A stretch of DNA of 64,000 nucleotides from DASRAU01 sp035638075. Its GTDB lineage: Bacteria > Acidobacteriota > Polarisedimenticolia > Gp22-AA2. The stretch is taken from assembly GCA_035638075.1 (NCBI GenBank), contig DASRAU010000045.1, positions 1-64,000 of the forward strand. Reading direction: 5' to 3'. Every line of letters starts with the position of its first letter. Positions within the stretch are counted from its first letter, which is position 1. This document shows positions 31,727 to 40,883 of this stretch, one piece after another. The notes under the pieces are model-generated. The model was not told the origin of the DNA, made no database searches, and saw only the letters and a program-made list of their open reading frames with translations. The translations under genes were made by a program, and so were the position numbers.

Positions 31727-34162
31727 ATGGACACCATCCTGCAGGACCTGAAGTACGCGTTCCGGTCGCTCGTGGCGCGGCCGGCGATCTCGGCGGTGGC
31801 GATCCTGGCGCTGGCGCTCGGGATCGGCGCCAACAGCGCCATCTTCAGCCTGGTGCACGCCGTCCTGCTGCGGCCGCTGCCGTTCGCGGACCCCGACCGC
31901 ATCGTGATGATCTGGCACGAGTACAAGGGGATGAACCTCGCCAAGGCGACCATCTCCGCGCCGACCTACCTCGAGTACCGCGATCACGTCGAAGGCTTCG
32001 AGAGCGTCTCGGTCGCCACCAACTGGAGCGCCAACCTCACCGGCACAGGCGACCCGGAGCGGCTCCAGGGGGGCCGCGTCAGCGGCAACGTGTTCCGCAC
32101 GCTCGGCGTGAAGCCGGCGCTGGGCCGCGACTTCCTGCCCGAGGAGGACGCGCCCGGCTCGGACCGCGTCGTCATGATCTCGGACGGCCTGTTCAAGCGG
32201 CGCTTCGGCGCCGACCCGGCCATCGTCGGCAAGACGCTGTCGCTCAACGGCGAGACCTTCAACGTCGTCGGCGTGCTGCCGGCCGGGTTCCAGTTCCTGC
32301 AGCCGGTGGATGTCTACAAGCCGATCGCCTTCAAGCCCGAGGAGACCTCCTCCGACAACCACGGCTTCGAGTACCTCGTCGGCGTGGCGCGCATCAAGCA
32401 GGGCGTCACGCTGGAGCAGGCGAAGGCGCAGCTCAAGGCGATCGGCGAGAAGCTGCAGAAGCAGTTCTACCCGGAGGGTTGGGGCCCGTACCTGGTGCCG
32501 GTCCGCGACGAGATCGTCGGCGACCTGCGCCCGGCGCTCTTGATGCTCAACGCCGCGGTCGCGTGCGTGCTGCTCATCGCGTGCGCCAACGTCGCGAACC
32601 TGCTGCTGGCGCGCGCCACGGCGCGCGCCAAGGAGATCGCGGTGCGTGTCGCGCTCGGCGCGGGCCGCAGGACCATCGCGCGGCTCCTTCTGACCGAGAG
32701 CCTCCTGCTCGGTCTCATCGGCGGCGCCGCCGGGCTCCTGGTGGCGCGCTGGGGGATCCAGGCGCTCGAGGCGCTGGCGCCGACGCGCCTGGTGCAGACG
32801 GTGCTCGGCGGCCGGCCGGTGACCATCAACGCCGCCGTGCTCGCCTTCACGCTCGGTGTGTCGATCCTCACCGGGCTGCTCTTCGGGCTCGCGCCGGCGC
32901 TGCGCGCCTCGCGCGCCGACCTGCACGACATGCTCAAGGACGGGGCGCGCGGCGAGGCGGTCGGGGCGCGCGGCCATCGCCTGCTCGGCGGCTTCGTCGT
33001 GTCGCAGATGGCGGTGGCGTTCGTGCTCCTGGTCGGGGCGGGACTCCTGCTGCGCTCCTTCGCGCGGCTGCGCGAGGTCGACCCGGGCTTCCACGCCGGC
33101 CATCTCATGACCATGCGCATCACCCTCCCGTCGAACCGTTACGACGGCGACGTCGCCGTCGGCAATTTCTACGGCGGTCTCATGGACCGGCTGCGGGCGC
33201 TGCCCGGCGTGACCTCCGCCGCCGGCGTGTCGAACCTGCCGATGTCGCAGAACAACGCCTCCGGATCGTTCGAGATCGAGGGCTCTCCGACGCCCGACGG
33301 GCAGCCGGGACCGCACGGCGATTCGCACTACGTGACGCAGGGCTACTTCGAGACCATGGGCATCCCGGTCGTCGAGGGACGCTTCTTCGACACGCGCGAG
33401 GGCCGCGACGGAACGCCGGCGATCATCGTCGACGACGTCCTGGCGAAACGCTACTGGCCGAACGGCGGCGCCCTCGGCCACCGGCTTTCGAAGGCGGGGG
33501 AGGGGACCGACAACAAGCCGGTGTGGCGCACCGTCGTCGGGGTCGTCGGCCACGTCAAGAAGTACGGCCTCGACGGCCGCGTCAAGGAGCAGTACTACAT
33601 CCCGGCCGAGCAGAAGCCGATGTCGGCGATGTCGCTCGTGCTCAAGACCGGGGGCGACCCGAAGACCATCGTCTCGGCGGCGCGGGCCGCCATCCGCTCC
33701 GCCGATGCCGACCTGGCGATCTTCGACGTCAAGACCATGGACCAGGTGATCGACGACACGCTGATGATGCGACGCTTCGTGATGTCGCTCATCGCCGGCT
33801 TCGCCGCGACCGCGCTCGTCCTCGCCGCCATCGGGCTCTACGGCGTGCTCGCCTATTCGGTGACGCAGCGGACCCACGAGATCGGCGTGCGCATGGCCCT
33901 CGGGGCGCGCGCCCGGGACGTGATCCTGATGGTGGTGCGGCGCGGCATGGTGCTGGCGGTGATCGGTCTCGGTCTCGGCGGCCTTCTGGCCGTCGGACTG
34001 ACGCGCCTCATCCAGAGCCAGCTGTTCGGCGTTGGCGCCGCCGACCCGGTCACCTACGTTCTCTTCGCGCTCGCCCTCGCGGGGACCGCGCTCTTCGCGT
34101 GCTGGCTGCCGGCCCGCCGCGCCGCGCACGTCGCGCCGACCGTCGCCCTGCGCTACGAGTAG
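31727..34162 (+). CDS. ADOP-type FtsX/MacB-like permease
   Basis: 811 aa. Layout: transmembrane helix (VAILALALGIGANSAIFSLV, about 24-43), MacB-type periplasmic core (about 50-245) and a first FtsX domain (about 275-400). A second periplasmic core (about 430-655) and a second FtsX domain (about 680-805, IGVRMALGARARDVILMVV) follow. This duplicated permease without a linked ATPase is the 'Acidobacterial duplicated orphan permease' family. It probably exports peptides or lipids, or acts in envelope signalling; its ATPase must be elsewhere. GAGGGA precedes the ATG. Confidence 0.92.
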   Translation: MDTILQDLKYAFRSLVARPAISAVAILALALGIGANSAIFSLVHAVLLRPLPFADPDRIVMIWHEYKGMNLAKATISAPTYLEYRDHVEGFESVSVATNWSANLTGTGDPERLQGGRVSGNVFRTLGVKPALGRDFLPEEDAPGSDRVVMISDGLFKRRFGADPAIVGKTLSLNGETFNVVGVLPAGFQFLQPVDVYKPIAFKPEETSSDNHGFEYLVGVARIKQGVTLEQAKAQLKAIGEKLQKQFYPEGWGPYLVPVRDEIVGDLRPALLMLNAAVACVLLIACANVANLLLARATARAKEIAVRVALGAGRRTIARLLLTESLLLGLIGGAAGLLVARWGIQALEALAPTRLVQTVLGGRPVTINAAVLAFTLGVSILTGLLFGLAPALRASRADLHDMLKDGARGEAVGARGHRLLGGFVVSQMAVAFVLLVGAGLLLRSFARLREVDPGFHAGHLMTMRITLPSNRYDGDVAVGNFYGGLMDRLRALPGVTSAAGVSNLPMSQNNASGSFEIEGSPTPDGQPGPHGDSHYVTQGYFETMGIPVVEGRFFDTREGRDGTPAIIVDDVLAKRYWPNGGALGHRLSKAGEGTDNKPVWRTVVGVVGHVKKYGLDGRVKEQYYIPAEQKPMSAMSLVLKTGGDPKTIVSAARAAIRSADADLAIFDVKTMDQVIDDTLMMRRFVMSLIAGFAATALVLAAIGLYGVLAYSVTQRTHEIGVRMALGARARDVILMVVRRGMVLAVIGLGLGGLLAVGLTRLIQSQLFGVGAADPVTYVLFALALAGTALFACWLPARRAAHVAPTVALRYE

Positions 34163-34288
34163 CCGAATGACCGGGAAACATCACCGAACGGGCGGCTGAA
34201 TGCCGAAAGCCGTGCCCGGGCGTAACCTTTGGCACCAACATCCCCCGGTCCTGGTCGTATATTCCGATAAACCGCCGGAGGGACACTC

Positions 34289-35221
34289 ATGACACCCGTC
34301 ACGAAGACGCGGGCTCGCGGAATCGTTGCGACACTCGGACTCTGCCTTCTCGCCACGCGCGGCGCTTACGCGGGGGCGCACACCTGGCGCGTCAACGAGG
34401 TCTTCAGCAACGCCGACGGCACGGTGCAGTTCATCGAGCTGCGCGAATCCGGCGGCGGCTCGTTCGAGACCGGCGTCGGAGGCCACCTCGTCACCAGCGA
34501 GTCGGGAGGCTCCTTCACGATCACGAGCAACGTCGCCTCGCCGACCAGCTTCAAGTCGATCCTGTTCGGAACCGCGGCCTACGATGCTCTGCCGAACTCT
34601 CCGACGCCGGATTACATCATCCCTGCCAATTTCTTCCAGGTCACCGGCGATTCGGTCTCGTACGTTCCCTACAGCACGCTGACCTTTCCCTCGGTCCCGA
34701 CCGACGGCCAGCTGTCGCTCAACGCCGACCTGACGACCGGCATCAACTCGCCGACCAACTACGCCGGCCAGACCGGGTCGGTCAATGCGGCGCCGCCGCC
34801 CACGCCGCCGGGCGTGCCGGACGGCAAGAGCGGCTCGACGCCGATGACCGTCACCACGACCGACCCGACCGGCACGTCGCTCACCCTCAGCTGGGGCACG
34901 ACCTGCGCGGGCGCCACGAAATACCACATCGTCTACGGTTCGAAGGCGGACCTGCCTGCCACGCCCTCCGGGTCGTTCTCGCTCGACGGCGGCGTCTGCG
35001 GGATCGGCACCACCGTCCCGTTCGTCTGGAACAACGTCCCGGGCGACACCGATGGATCGGGCCTCCTGTGGTGGCTGGTCCTCTCCGACGACGGCGGCAC
35101 GGTCGAAGGCTCCTGGGGGAAGGGGAGCAGCGGCACCGAGCGTCTCGGACCGGGCACGGGTGGCGTGTCGGGCGTCTGCAGCATGGCGACCCGCAACGTC
35201 ACCAACGTCTGCGGGCACTGA
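34289..35221 (+). CDS. Secreted protein with conserved C-terminal (sorting-like) module
   Basis: 310 aa. Signal peptide (residues 1-29). The N-terminal half (WRVNEVFSNADGTVQFIEL) resembles lamin-tail-like extracellular domains. A proline linker (about 172-177) leads to a C-terminal region starting LTLSWGTTC. Its ending pattern (W-W-L-V, EGSWGKGSSGTERLGPG, terminal Cys) recalls the end of the giant protease at 43743-52475. GGAGGGA lies 6 bases before the ATG and a TATATT box is at 34258-34263. Its stop is 6 bases from the stop of the convergent gene. Confidence 0.75.
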   Translation: MTPVTKTRARGIVATLGLCLLATRGAYAGAHTWRVNEVFSNADGTVQFIELRESGGGSFETGVGGHLVTSESGGSFTITSNVASPTSFKSILFGTAAYDALPNSPTPDYIIPANFFQVTGDSVSYVPYSTLTFPSVPTDGQLSLNADLTTGINSPTNYAGQTGSVNAAPPPTPPGVPDGKSGSTPMTVTTTDPTGTSLTLSWGTTCAGATKYHIVYGSKADLPATPSGSFSLDGGVCGIGTTVPFVWNNVPGDTDGSGLLWWLVLSDDGGTVEGSWGKGSSGTERLGPGTGGVSGVCSMATRNVTNVCGH

Positions 35222-35227
35222 CTCCGG

Positions 35228-35824
35228 TCAGCGGACCGGCTGGCCGCCGCGCCACTGCGTCTTGTCGATGGGGCACTTCGTATCGGTGACCATCGCGATG
35301 GCGCACCACTCGCAGTGCGGCAGCATGTCGACCGCACGGCGCAGGATCTGAACCGCCGCCTCGGCGCGCTCCCACGCGGCGCGGTCGCGGAGGGCCACGT
35401 TGCCGATCATCCCGGTGCGGTGCTTCGCGCACCAGCCGGTCGTCTCCGTGTTGCGCCGGCACTCGGAGCAATGCAGCTTCGCCGGGTCGATGCGCTCGCC
35501 GCGCGCCATCTCGTAGGTCAGCCGTGAGAAGTACGCCAGCTTCTTCACGAAGCCGGTGCGGTGCTGCTCGCAGAACCCCTCCTCGTCGATCGCCTTGCGG
35601 CAGGTCGGGCAGGTGAAGGTGGAAAGATCGAGGACGTGCCCGTGCGCGTCCATCGCGTCCCACAGGAGCCGCGAATGGATGCCGACGTTGGCGACGTAGC
35701 CGATCCCCTCTTCCTGGCACCAGCCGTCGGTGCGGCGGGCGTCGGCGCACGGGTCGCCCGCCGCCGCGGTCGCGGCGACACAGGCGGCGGCGAGGAGCAG
35801 CAGGGCGGGCGTCCGGGGCTTCAT
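35228..35824 (-). CDS. Secreted Cys-rich protein with three internal repeats
   Basis: 198 aa from ATG 35824, which begins the signal peptide (MKPRTPALLLLAAACVAA). Three related units of about 55 residues begin DGWCQEEGIGYVANV, EGFCEQHRTGFVKKL and TGWCAKHRTGMIGNV. CxxC pairs follow them (CPTC, CSEC, CEWC). The regular GxC....H.TG / CxxC spacing suggests metal or heme-free zinc binding in the periplasm. No heme-attachment CxxCH is present. The function is unknown. A GACAAT box lies 8 bases upstream of the ATG. Confidence 0.72.
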   Translation of the reverse strand: MKPRTPALLLLAAACVAATAAAGDPCADARRTDGWCQEEGIGYVANVGIHSRLLWDAMDAHGHVLDLSTFTCPTCRKAIDEEGFCEQHRTGFVKKLAYFSRLTYEMARGERIDPAKLHCSECRRNTETTGWCAKHRTGMIGNVALRDRAAWERAEAAVQILRRAVDMLPHCEWCAIAMVTDTKCPIDKTQWRGGQPVR

Positions 35825-35918
35825 GGCCCGTGATTGTCTCAGGGCAGGCCTGAGGCTGCGTACAAGGAGTCCCGCGGCGGCGAGTGACACGAAGCGGCGA
35901 CGGCTCGGCATCGAAGCC

Positions 35919-37517
35919 TCAGCGCAGGCGCTTCGTCTTCCAGTCGGCGAGGATCTGCCGCGCGGCGTTCCAGCCGGGGGCGCCGGTGACGCCGCCGCCC
36001 GGGTGCGTGCCGGCGCCGCACAGGTAGAGGCCGCGCACGGGGGTGCGGTAGCGCGACCAGCCGGGGAGCGGCCGGCCGAGGAAGAGCTGCCCCAGGTTCA
36101 GGTCGCCGTGGAAGATGTTGCCCTCGGTCAGGCCGAAGCGCTCCTCGAGATCGACCGGCGACAGGATGTCGCGCGCGACGATCGAGCGCTTGAAGTTCGG
36201 CGCGAACTCGTCGATGGCGTCGGTGACGCGGTCGGCGAGCCGTTCGCGCTCCGTGCGCCAGTCGCCGTCGGCCAGCCGGTAGGGCGCGTACTGCACGAAC
36301 GCCGTCAGGACGTGCTTGCCGGGCGGCGCGAGCCCCGGGTCGAGGTGCGTCGGGACCACGCAATCGACGTACGGCTCCTGCGACGCGCGTCCGTGCTTGG
36401 CGTCGTCCCAGGCCCGCTCGTGCGCCTGCATGTCGGGGCAGATGGTGAAGTCGCTCTTCTCGGCGGGCGAGCCGCCCGCCGGCATCTGCGGCAGCACCGG
36501 CGCCTCCGACAGCGCGTAGTTGATCTTGGCGCAGGGTCCGGCCATCTTGATCGCCGCCACCTCGCGCAGGAACTCCGCATCGAAATTCGATTGCTCCACA
36601 AGGCCCAGGAAGGTGCGCTTCGGGTCGGCGTTGCTGACGACGACGCGGGCGCGCAGCTCCTCGCCCGAGGCCAGCGCCACGCCGTCGGCGCGTCCGTGGG
36701 CGACGAGGATGCGCGCCACGGCGGCGCCGGTGCGCACCTCGGCGCCGAACGATCGGGCCGCCAACGCGAGCGCCTGCGTGATCGCCCCCATCCCGCCTTC
36801 GACGTGCCCCATGAAGCCCTGCGCCAGCTCGTCGCCGCCCGACAGCGAGTGGAACAGGAGGCCCGAGGCGGAGCACGGCGTCATCGGCCCGCCGTGGGCC
36901 CCGAGGACATTGGAGCAGCCGATGAGGTTCTTCACCTCCGGGCTCTCGAAGCGCGAGTCCACGAGGTCGAAAACGCTCGCGGTCAGGAAGCGCGCCAGGC
37001 GCCCGGCCTCGGCCTCGCCGATCGTCCGGAACCGTTTCCCCAGCCGCCACAGCGACGGCAGCGCCTTCGCCCCTTCGTCGAGCGGCGGCGTGGTCTCCAT
37101 GAAGAAGGGCTCGAGCCAGCGCGCCAGCCCCTTGATCTCCTCGTCGAAGGCGAGGAACGCCTCGGCGTCCTGGCGCGAGAACGCCGCGATGCCGGCGGCC
37201 GTCCTGCGCGGATCCTGCCAGAGGTAGAGGGGCTTCCCGTGCCGCGACGGCACGAACAGGATCGGGTCGCACGGCGTCATTCGCAGGCCGTGGTTCTGCA
37301 GGCCGAGCGATCGGATGACCTCGGGCCGCATCATGCTGGCGATGTACGCGCCCGTCGAGGCGCGGAAGCCGGGGGCGATCTCCTCGGTCACGCACGCGCC
37401 CCCGACGACATCACGCCGCTCGAGCACGACGGTGCGCAAACCGGCGCGCGCCAGCAGTCCCGCCGTGACGAGACCGTTGTGCCCGCCGCCGATGACGATC
37501 GCGTCCCAGGGCTTCAT
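35919..37517 (-). CDS. FAD-dependent oxidoreductase of the phytoene-desaturase/PYROXD2 family
   Basis: 532 aa. The dinucleotide-binding motif AIVIGGGHNGLVTAGLLARAG is at the N-terminus. Family blocks GGACVTEEIAPGF and MGHVEGGMGAITQALA follow, with a C-terminal FAD motif YLCGAGTHPGGGVTGAPGWN. These enzymes oxidise carotenoid-like or unknown substrates; PYROXD2-like members have no clear reaction. No carotenoid genes are nearby, so a role in pigment synthesis is not supported. It lies 60 bases downstream of the other FAD oxidoreductase on the same strand, probably in one operon. Confidence 0.87.
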   Translation of the reverse strand: MKPWDAIVIGGGHNGLVTAGLLARAGLRTVVLERRDVVGGACVTEEIAPGFRASTGAYIASMMRPEVIRSLGLQNHGLRMTPCDPILFVPSRHGKPLYLWQDPRRTAAGIAAFSRQDAEAFLAFDEEIKGLARWLEPFFMETTPPLDEGAKALPSLWRLGKRFRTIGEAEAGRLARFLTASVFDLVDSRFESPEVKNLIGCSNVLGAHGGPMTPCSASGLLFHSLSGGDELAQGFMGHVEGGMGAITQALALAARSFGAEVRTGAAVARILVAHGRADGVALASGEELRARVVVSNADPKRTFLGLVEQSNFDAEFLREVAAIKMAGPCAKINYALSEAPVLPQMPAGGSPAEKSDFTICPDMQAHERAWDDAKHGRASQEPYVDCVVPTHLDPGLAPPGKHVLTAFVQYAPYRLADGDWRTERERLADRVTDAIDEFAPNFKRSIVARDILSPVDLEERFGLTEGNIFHGDLNLGQLFLGRPLPGWSRYRTPVRGLYLCGAGTHPGGGVTGAPGWNAARQILADWKTKRLR

Positions 37518-37577
37518 GCGGGCGCGCTCCGGCCGCCGGCGCGCCGCCCCGCCACCGGGGTCGATCGCGCCGGGACC

Positions 37578-38762
37578 CTACGCCATGATCGGGTCATCTT
37601 TGTAGCGCGAGCGCAGGAGCGCGCCGCGGCGGAAGCGATCGTGGGCCAGGGGCGCGATGTCGAGGCTCGCCCGGCCGTCGAGGATGAGCTCGGCGATGAG
37701 GCGTCCGGTGACCGGCGCCTCCTTGAAGCCGTGGCCGGAGAAGCCGCAGCAGAGCAGGAACCCCTCGACGCCCTCGACCGCCCCGAGGATCGGATGGAAG
37801 TCCGGCGACCCTTCGAGCAGTCCGGCCCAGCCGCCGCGCACCGTGCCGCCGCCGAGGCGCGGCATCGATCGCTGCAGCCGCAGCGCCACGTCCTCGACGT
37901 AGTCGTCGGACGGCTGCGTCGGGTAGGCATCCGGGTCGAGCGCTCCCTTGTAGTAGGAGTTGCCCTCGGCCATCACCTGGCCGGCCCCCTCCGGACGGTA
38001 CGACAGGCCGTTGACGAAGTCGTAGACGCTGGGGGTCGAGATCGGATACGGCTCGCCCTCGGGGGCGCGGATGACCGCCTCCTCGATCAGCTCCAGCTTC
38101 AGCGCCACCTCGACCCCGGCCCAGCGGGCGACGCGGTCGGCCCAGGGCCCGGCTGCGTCGACGACGGTGCGGCAGGCGATCGCGCCCTCCGGCGTTTCGA
38201 CACCGGTGACCCGGCGGCCGTCGCGCACGAGCCCGGTCGCGGGCGTGCGCTGCAGCACGGTCACGCCGCGCTCCTTCGCGCCCGCCGCGAAAGCCACCGT
38301 GGTGCCGTAGCCGTCGCCGTAGCCGGCGTTCGCCTCGTACGCGAATGCCACCGCACCCGTGGTGTCGAGCCCCGGGACGCGCTCGCGCGCCTCGGCCGCG
38401 TCGCACATCGCGACCGGAACGTCGTGCTCACGGCCGAGGGCGACGTTGAGGCGCAGCGCCTCCTCGTCCTTCGGCCCGACCATCAGCACCAGCCCGTTCT
38501 CGACGAAGCCCGAGTGCCCGCCGACCTCCCGGTCGAAGGTCGAGAAGAAGTCGCGCGCCTGCCGCGCGATCTCGGTGACGATCGGCGTCGAGTAGTGCTG
38601 CCGGATGACGCCGCCGGTGCGGCCGCTGCACCCCGACGCCAGGGTCTCCTTCTCGAGCAGGACCACGTCGGTCAGGCCGCGGCGCGCCAGGTGCCAGGCG
38701 ATGCTCGCCCCCTGGATGCCGCCGCCGATGATCACCACCTCCGCCGTCCGCACGGCCGGCAT
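37578..38762 (-). CDS. FAD-dependent oxidoreductase (DadA / sarcosine-oxidase-beta-like)
   Basis: 394 aa. GG-dinucleotide motif VVIIGGGIQGASIAWHLARRG at residues 8-28, then the DAO-family core including SGCSGRTGGVIRQHYS and the C-terminal CCGFSGHGFKEAP that binds FAD. Likely oxidises the C-N bond of an N-methyl or D-amino acid; the precise substrate cannot be read. ATG 38762 is the natural family start. It is divergent from the zinc-ribbon gene across 31 bases, in which TACAAT on the plus strand is the only clear -10 box. Confidence 0.87.
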   Translation of the reverse strand: MPAVRTAEVVIIGGGIQGASIAWHLARRGLTDVVLLEKETLASGCSGRTGGVIRQHYSTPIVTEIARQARDFFSTFDREVGGHSGFVENGLVLMVGPKDEEALRLNVALGREHDVPVAMCDAAEARERVPGLDTTGAVAFAYEANAGYGDGYGTTVAFAAGAKERGVTVLQRTPATGLVRDGRRVTGVETPEGAIACRTVVDAAGPWADRVARWAGVEVALKLELIEEAVIRAPEGEPYPISTPSVYDFVNGLSYRPEGAGQVMAEGNSYYKGALDPDAYPTQPSDDYVEDVALRLQRSMPRLGGGTVRGGWAGLLEGSPDFHPILGAVEGVEGFLLCCGFSGHGFKEAPVTGRLIAELILDGRASLDIAPLAHDRFRRGALLRSRYKDDPIMA

Positions 38763-38793
38763 CCTAACAGGAGGTGCTACAATTCCGGTCTTC

Positions 38794-39609
38794 ATGCAGC
38801 AGGACCTCGCGCATCTCATCCGTCTCCAGGACCTGATGTCGCGGATCGACGCGATCAACGATCAGATCGCCGCGGTCCCGGCCGAGGTCGCCCGCCTCGA
38901 GAAGGAGCTCCTCGAAGCCCAGAAGGGGGTCGAGAAGGAGAAGGCCGCCCTCGCCGATCTCCAGAAGGAGCGCCGCCGCCTCGAAGGCGAGCTCATGGGG
39001 GTCGAGTCGAAAATCCAGAAGTACCAGGCGCAGCTGGCGGACGTGAAGACCAACAAGGAATACCAGGCGATGCAGCACGAGATCGACAGCTGCAAAGCCG
39101 AGCGCGCCGGCCTGGACGAGAAGATCCTCCTGGAGATGGAGGAGCAGGAGAAGCGCAACGCCGAGTCGAAGGCGCTCGAGGATCGCCTGAAGGCGATGCG
39201 AGTCAAAACCGAGGAGGGGAAGAAGGTGCTCGCCGACCGCGCCGCGGCGCTGCAGCGCGACCGGGACATCCTCGACGCGGATCGGCAGGCGCTGCAGAAG
39301 GAGATCGCCCCCGTCTTCCTCGAGCCGTTCCTGAAGTCGGCCCGCCAGCGGCGCGGCCTCGGCCTCGTCGGCGTGCGCGACGGGCTGTGCGGCGGCTGCC
39401 ACGTGCGCGTCATGCCGAAGCTCATCCAGGAGGTGCGGCGCTCGACGCACCTCATCTCCTGCGATTCGTGCAAGCGGTTCCTTTACGTCGTGGACGACGT
39501 GGTGGCGACCGGTCCGGCCCGCAACGCCGCGCCGGCCGACGCGGATGCCGATACGCCGCCGCCCGACGGCGGCGCGGACGGGGAGTCGCCCGACCCACGG
39601 GTCACGTGA
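38794..39609 (+). CDS. Coiled-coil protein with C4 zinc ribbon (CdsZ-like)
   Basis: 271 aa. A long antiparallel coiled coil (about residues 5-180, heptads of Leu/Ala/Glu) is followed by a zinc ribbon with CGGCH and SCDSCK. It ends in an acidic, Pro-rich tail. Family members are conserved in many phyla and act as regulatory or scaffold proteins (for example the chlamydial secretion-linked CdsZ). A TACAAT box at 38778-38783 lies 10 bases before the ATG, hinting at a nearly leaderless transcript. Overlaps the RNase H gene by GTGA. Confidence 0.87.
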   Translation: MQQDLAHLIRLQDLMSRIDAINDQIAAVPAEVARLEKELLEAQKGVEKEKAALADLQKERRRLEGELMGVESKIQKYQAQLADVKTNKEYQAMQHEIDSCKAERAGLDEKILLEMEEQEKRNAESKALEDRLKAMRVKTEEGKKVLADRAAALQRDRDILDADRQALQKEIAPVFLEPFLKSARQRRGLGLVGVRDGLCGGCHVRVMPKLIQEVRRSTHLISCDSCKRFLYVVDDVVATGPARNAAPADADADTPPPDGGADGESPDPRVT

Positions 39610-40085
39610 GATCCCGGCCCGTGGTCGCCTACATCGACGGCGGGGCGCGCGGCAATCCCGGTCCCGCCGGATTCGGCGTGCACGTCGTTCCGGAAGCGGG
39701 GGCCGAGGCCACCGGGCTGTACGGCTTCCTCGGCGTCGCCACCAACAACGTCGCCGAATACGCCGCGCTCCTGGCGCTCCTCGAGCATGCGGTCACGCAG
39801 GCGCCGGAAAAGCTCGAGGTTCGATCCGATTCGCTGCTCCTGGTGCGCCAGATGATCGGCGCCTACAAGGTGCGGGACGCGCGCCTGCAAGTCTTGCACG
39901 CCGCCGCCCGGAGGCTCGCCGCCCGCCTGCCGCGCGTCATCTATGCGCATGTCCCGCGCGAGCTCAACCGGGAGGCCGACGCGCTGGCCAACCGGGCCAT
40001 GGATGAGCAGGGTTCCAACGTGCCCATCCCGTCCGCGGTCACCTCGATTCCGCCCGTGGTCGTCCAGCCCAAGCTCGGCGTCTGA
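39606..40085 (+). CDS. Ribonuclease HI-family protein
   Basis: 159 aa from GTG 39606, overlapping the zinc-ribbon stop. The four catalytic acids are in place: Asp11 (YIDGGARGNPG), Glu51 (NNVAEYAAL), Asp75 (RSDSLLL) and Asp124 (NREADALAN). Hydrolyses RNA in RNA-DNA hybrids. It lacks the basic protrusion of E. coli RNase HI, like many stand-alone 'RNase H-like' proteins of this gene neighbourhood. A Pro/Val-rich tail of about 25 residues follows the domain. Confidence 0.9.
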   Translation: MRSRPVVAYIDGGARGNPGPAGFGVHVVPEAGAEATGLYGFLGVATNNVAEYAALLALLEHAVTQAPEKLEVRSDSLLLVRQMIGAYKVRDARLQVLHAAARRLAARLPRVIYAHVPRELNREADALANRAMDEQGSNVPIPSAVTSIPPVVVQPKLGV

Positions 40086-40123
40086 ACCCGCATCCCCACC
40101 CGGCGGGGCGGCGTGCCAAACGT

Positions 40124-40151
40124 TTGACAGATGGTTGACGCAACCTATATT
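40124..40151 (+). promoter_or_regulatory. Strong sigma70-like promoter for the yggS-divIVA genes
   Basis: TTGACA (40124-40129), 16 bases, TATATT (40146-40151). The predicted start point (about 40158) nearly coincides with the GTG at 40161. Confidence 0.6.
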
Positions 40152-40160
40152 GATGGGGGC

Positions 40161-40883
40161 GTGGCGGACGGGCTGGCGGAGCGGCTGGCGCGGGTGCGCG
40201 CGAGGATGGCGCGGGCGGCCGGGCGGGCGGGGCGGGACCCGGCGGCCGTGACGCTCGTGGGGATCAGCAAGACGATGCCGGTCGCGCTGGTGAAGGACGC
40301 GGTGGCGGCCGGGCTCGCGGATCTGGGAGAGAACCGGGTGCAGGAGGCGCGCGAGAAGATCCCTCAGGTTGATCCGGGCCCGCGCTGGCACCTGGTCGGG
40401 CACCTGCAGGCGAACAAGGCGAACGTGGCGGCGCGGCTCTTCGACGTGGTGCACTCGATCGACTCGGGCGATCTCCTGGCGCGGCTCGATCGCGCCGCCG
40501 GCTCGGCCGGGCGGCGGCTGCGCGGCTATGTGCAGGTGGCGCTGGCCGGCGAGGAGCAGAAGGCGGGCGTGGCGCCGGGCGATCTCGAGGATGTGCTGCG
40601 GGCGGCGGAGGGATGCGAACACGTGGAGGTGCGCGGCCTGATGCTCCTGCCGCCGTTCGATCCCGACCCGGAGCGCTCGCGGCCGTGGTTCCGGAGGCTG
40701 CGCGAGGTCGCGCACGAAGCACGAATGAGGCACCCGCGGCTCGGGCTCGAGGACCTGTCGATGGGCATGAGCGAGGATTTCGAGGTGGCGATCGAGGAGG
40801 GGGCCACGCACGTGCGCGTCGGCCGGGCCCTGTTCGGTGAACGCGCCGTGAAGGACGCGCCCGGGCGCGTGGAGGAGCCATGA
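40161..40883 (+). CDS. YggS/PROSC-like PLP-binding protein
   Basis: 240 aa from GTG 40161. Binds pyridoxal phosphate and keeps free PLP and amino/keto-acid pools balanced. The PLP Lys lies in TLVGISKTMP, followed by LGENRVQEAREK, WHLVGHLQANK and LSMGMSEDFEVAI. An in-frame ATG at 40131 exists but lies upstream of the -10 box (40146-40151), so it would not be on the transcript; the family N-terminus also begins near the GTG. It overlaps divIVA by ATGA, as in many cell-division clusters. Confidence 0.88.
   Translation: MADGLAERLARVRARMARAAGRAGRDPAAVTLVGISKTMPVALVKDAVAAGLADLGENRVQEAREKIPQVDPGPRWHLVGHLQANKANVAARLFDVVHSIDSGDLLARLDRAAGSAGRRLRGYVQVALAGEEQKAGVAPGDLEDVLRAAEGCEHVEVRGLMLLPPFDPDPERSRPWFRRLREVAHEARMRHPRLGLEDLSMGMSEDFEVAIEEGATHVRVGRALFGERAVKDAPGRVEEP

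Noticed and set aside
30473..34129. Long minus-strand frame (1,218 codons) covering the tRNA, ankyrin and ADOP genes
   Set aside because: Runs antisense across three unrelated, well-supported genes; composition is low-complexity.
35218..35231. CTGAC/GTCAG stem-loop between two convergent stop codons
   Set aside because: Only 5 bp and no T-tract; too weak to call a bidirectional terminator.
35919..38762. The two FAD oxidoreductases as a carotenoid pathway
   Set aside because: Only one is desaturase-like and of the PYROXD2 branch, and no phytoene synthase or prenyl gene is near.
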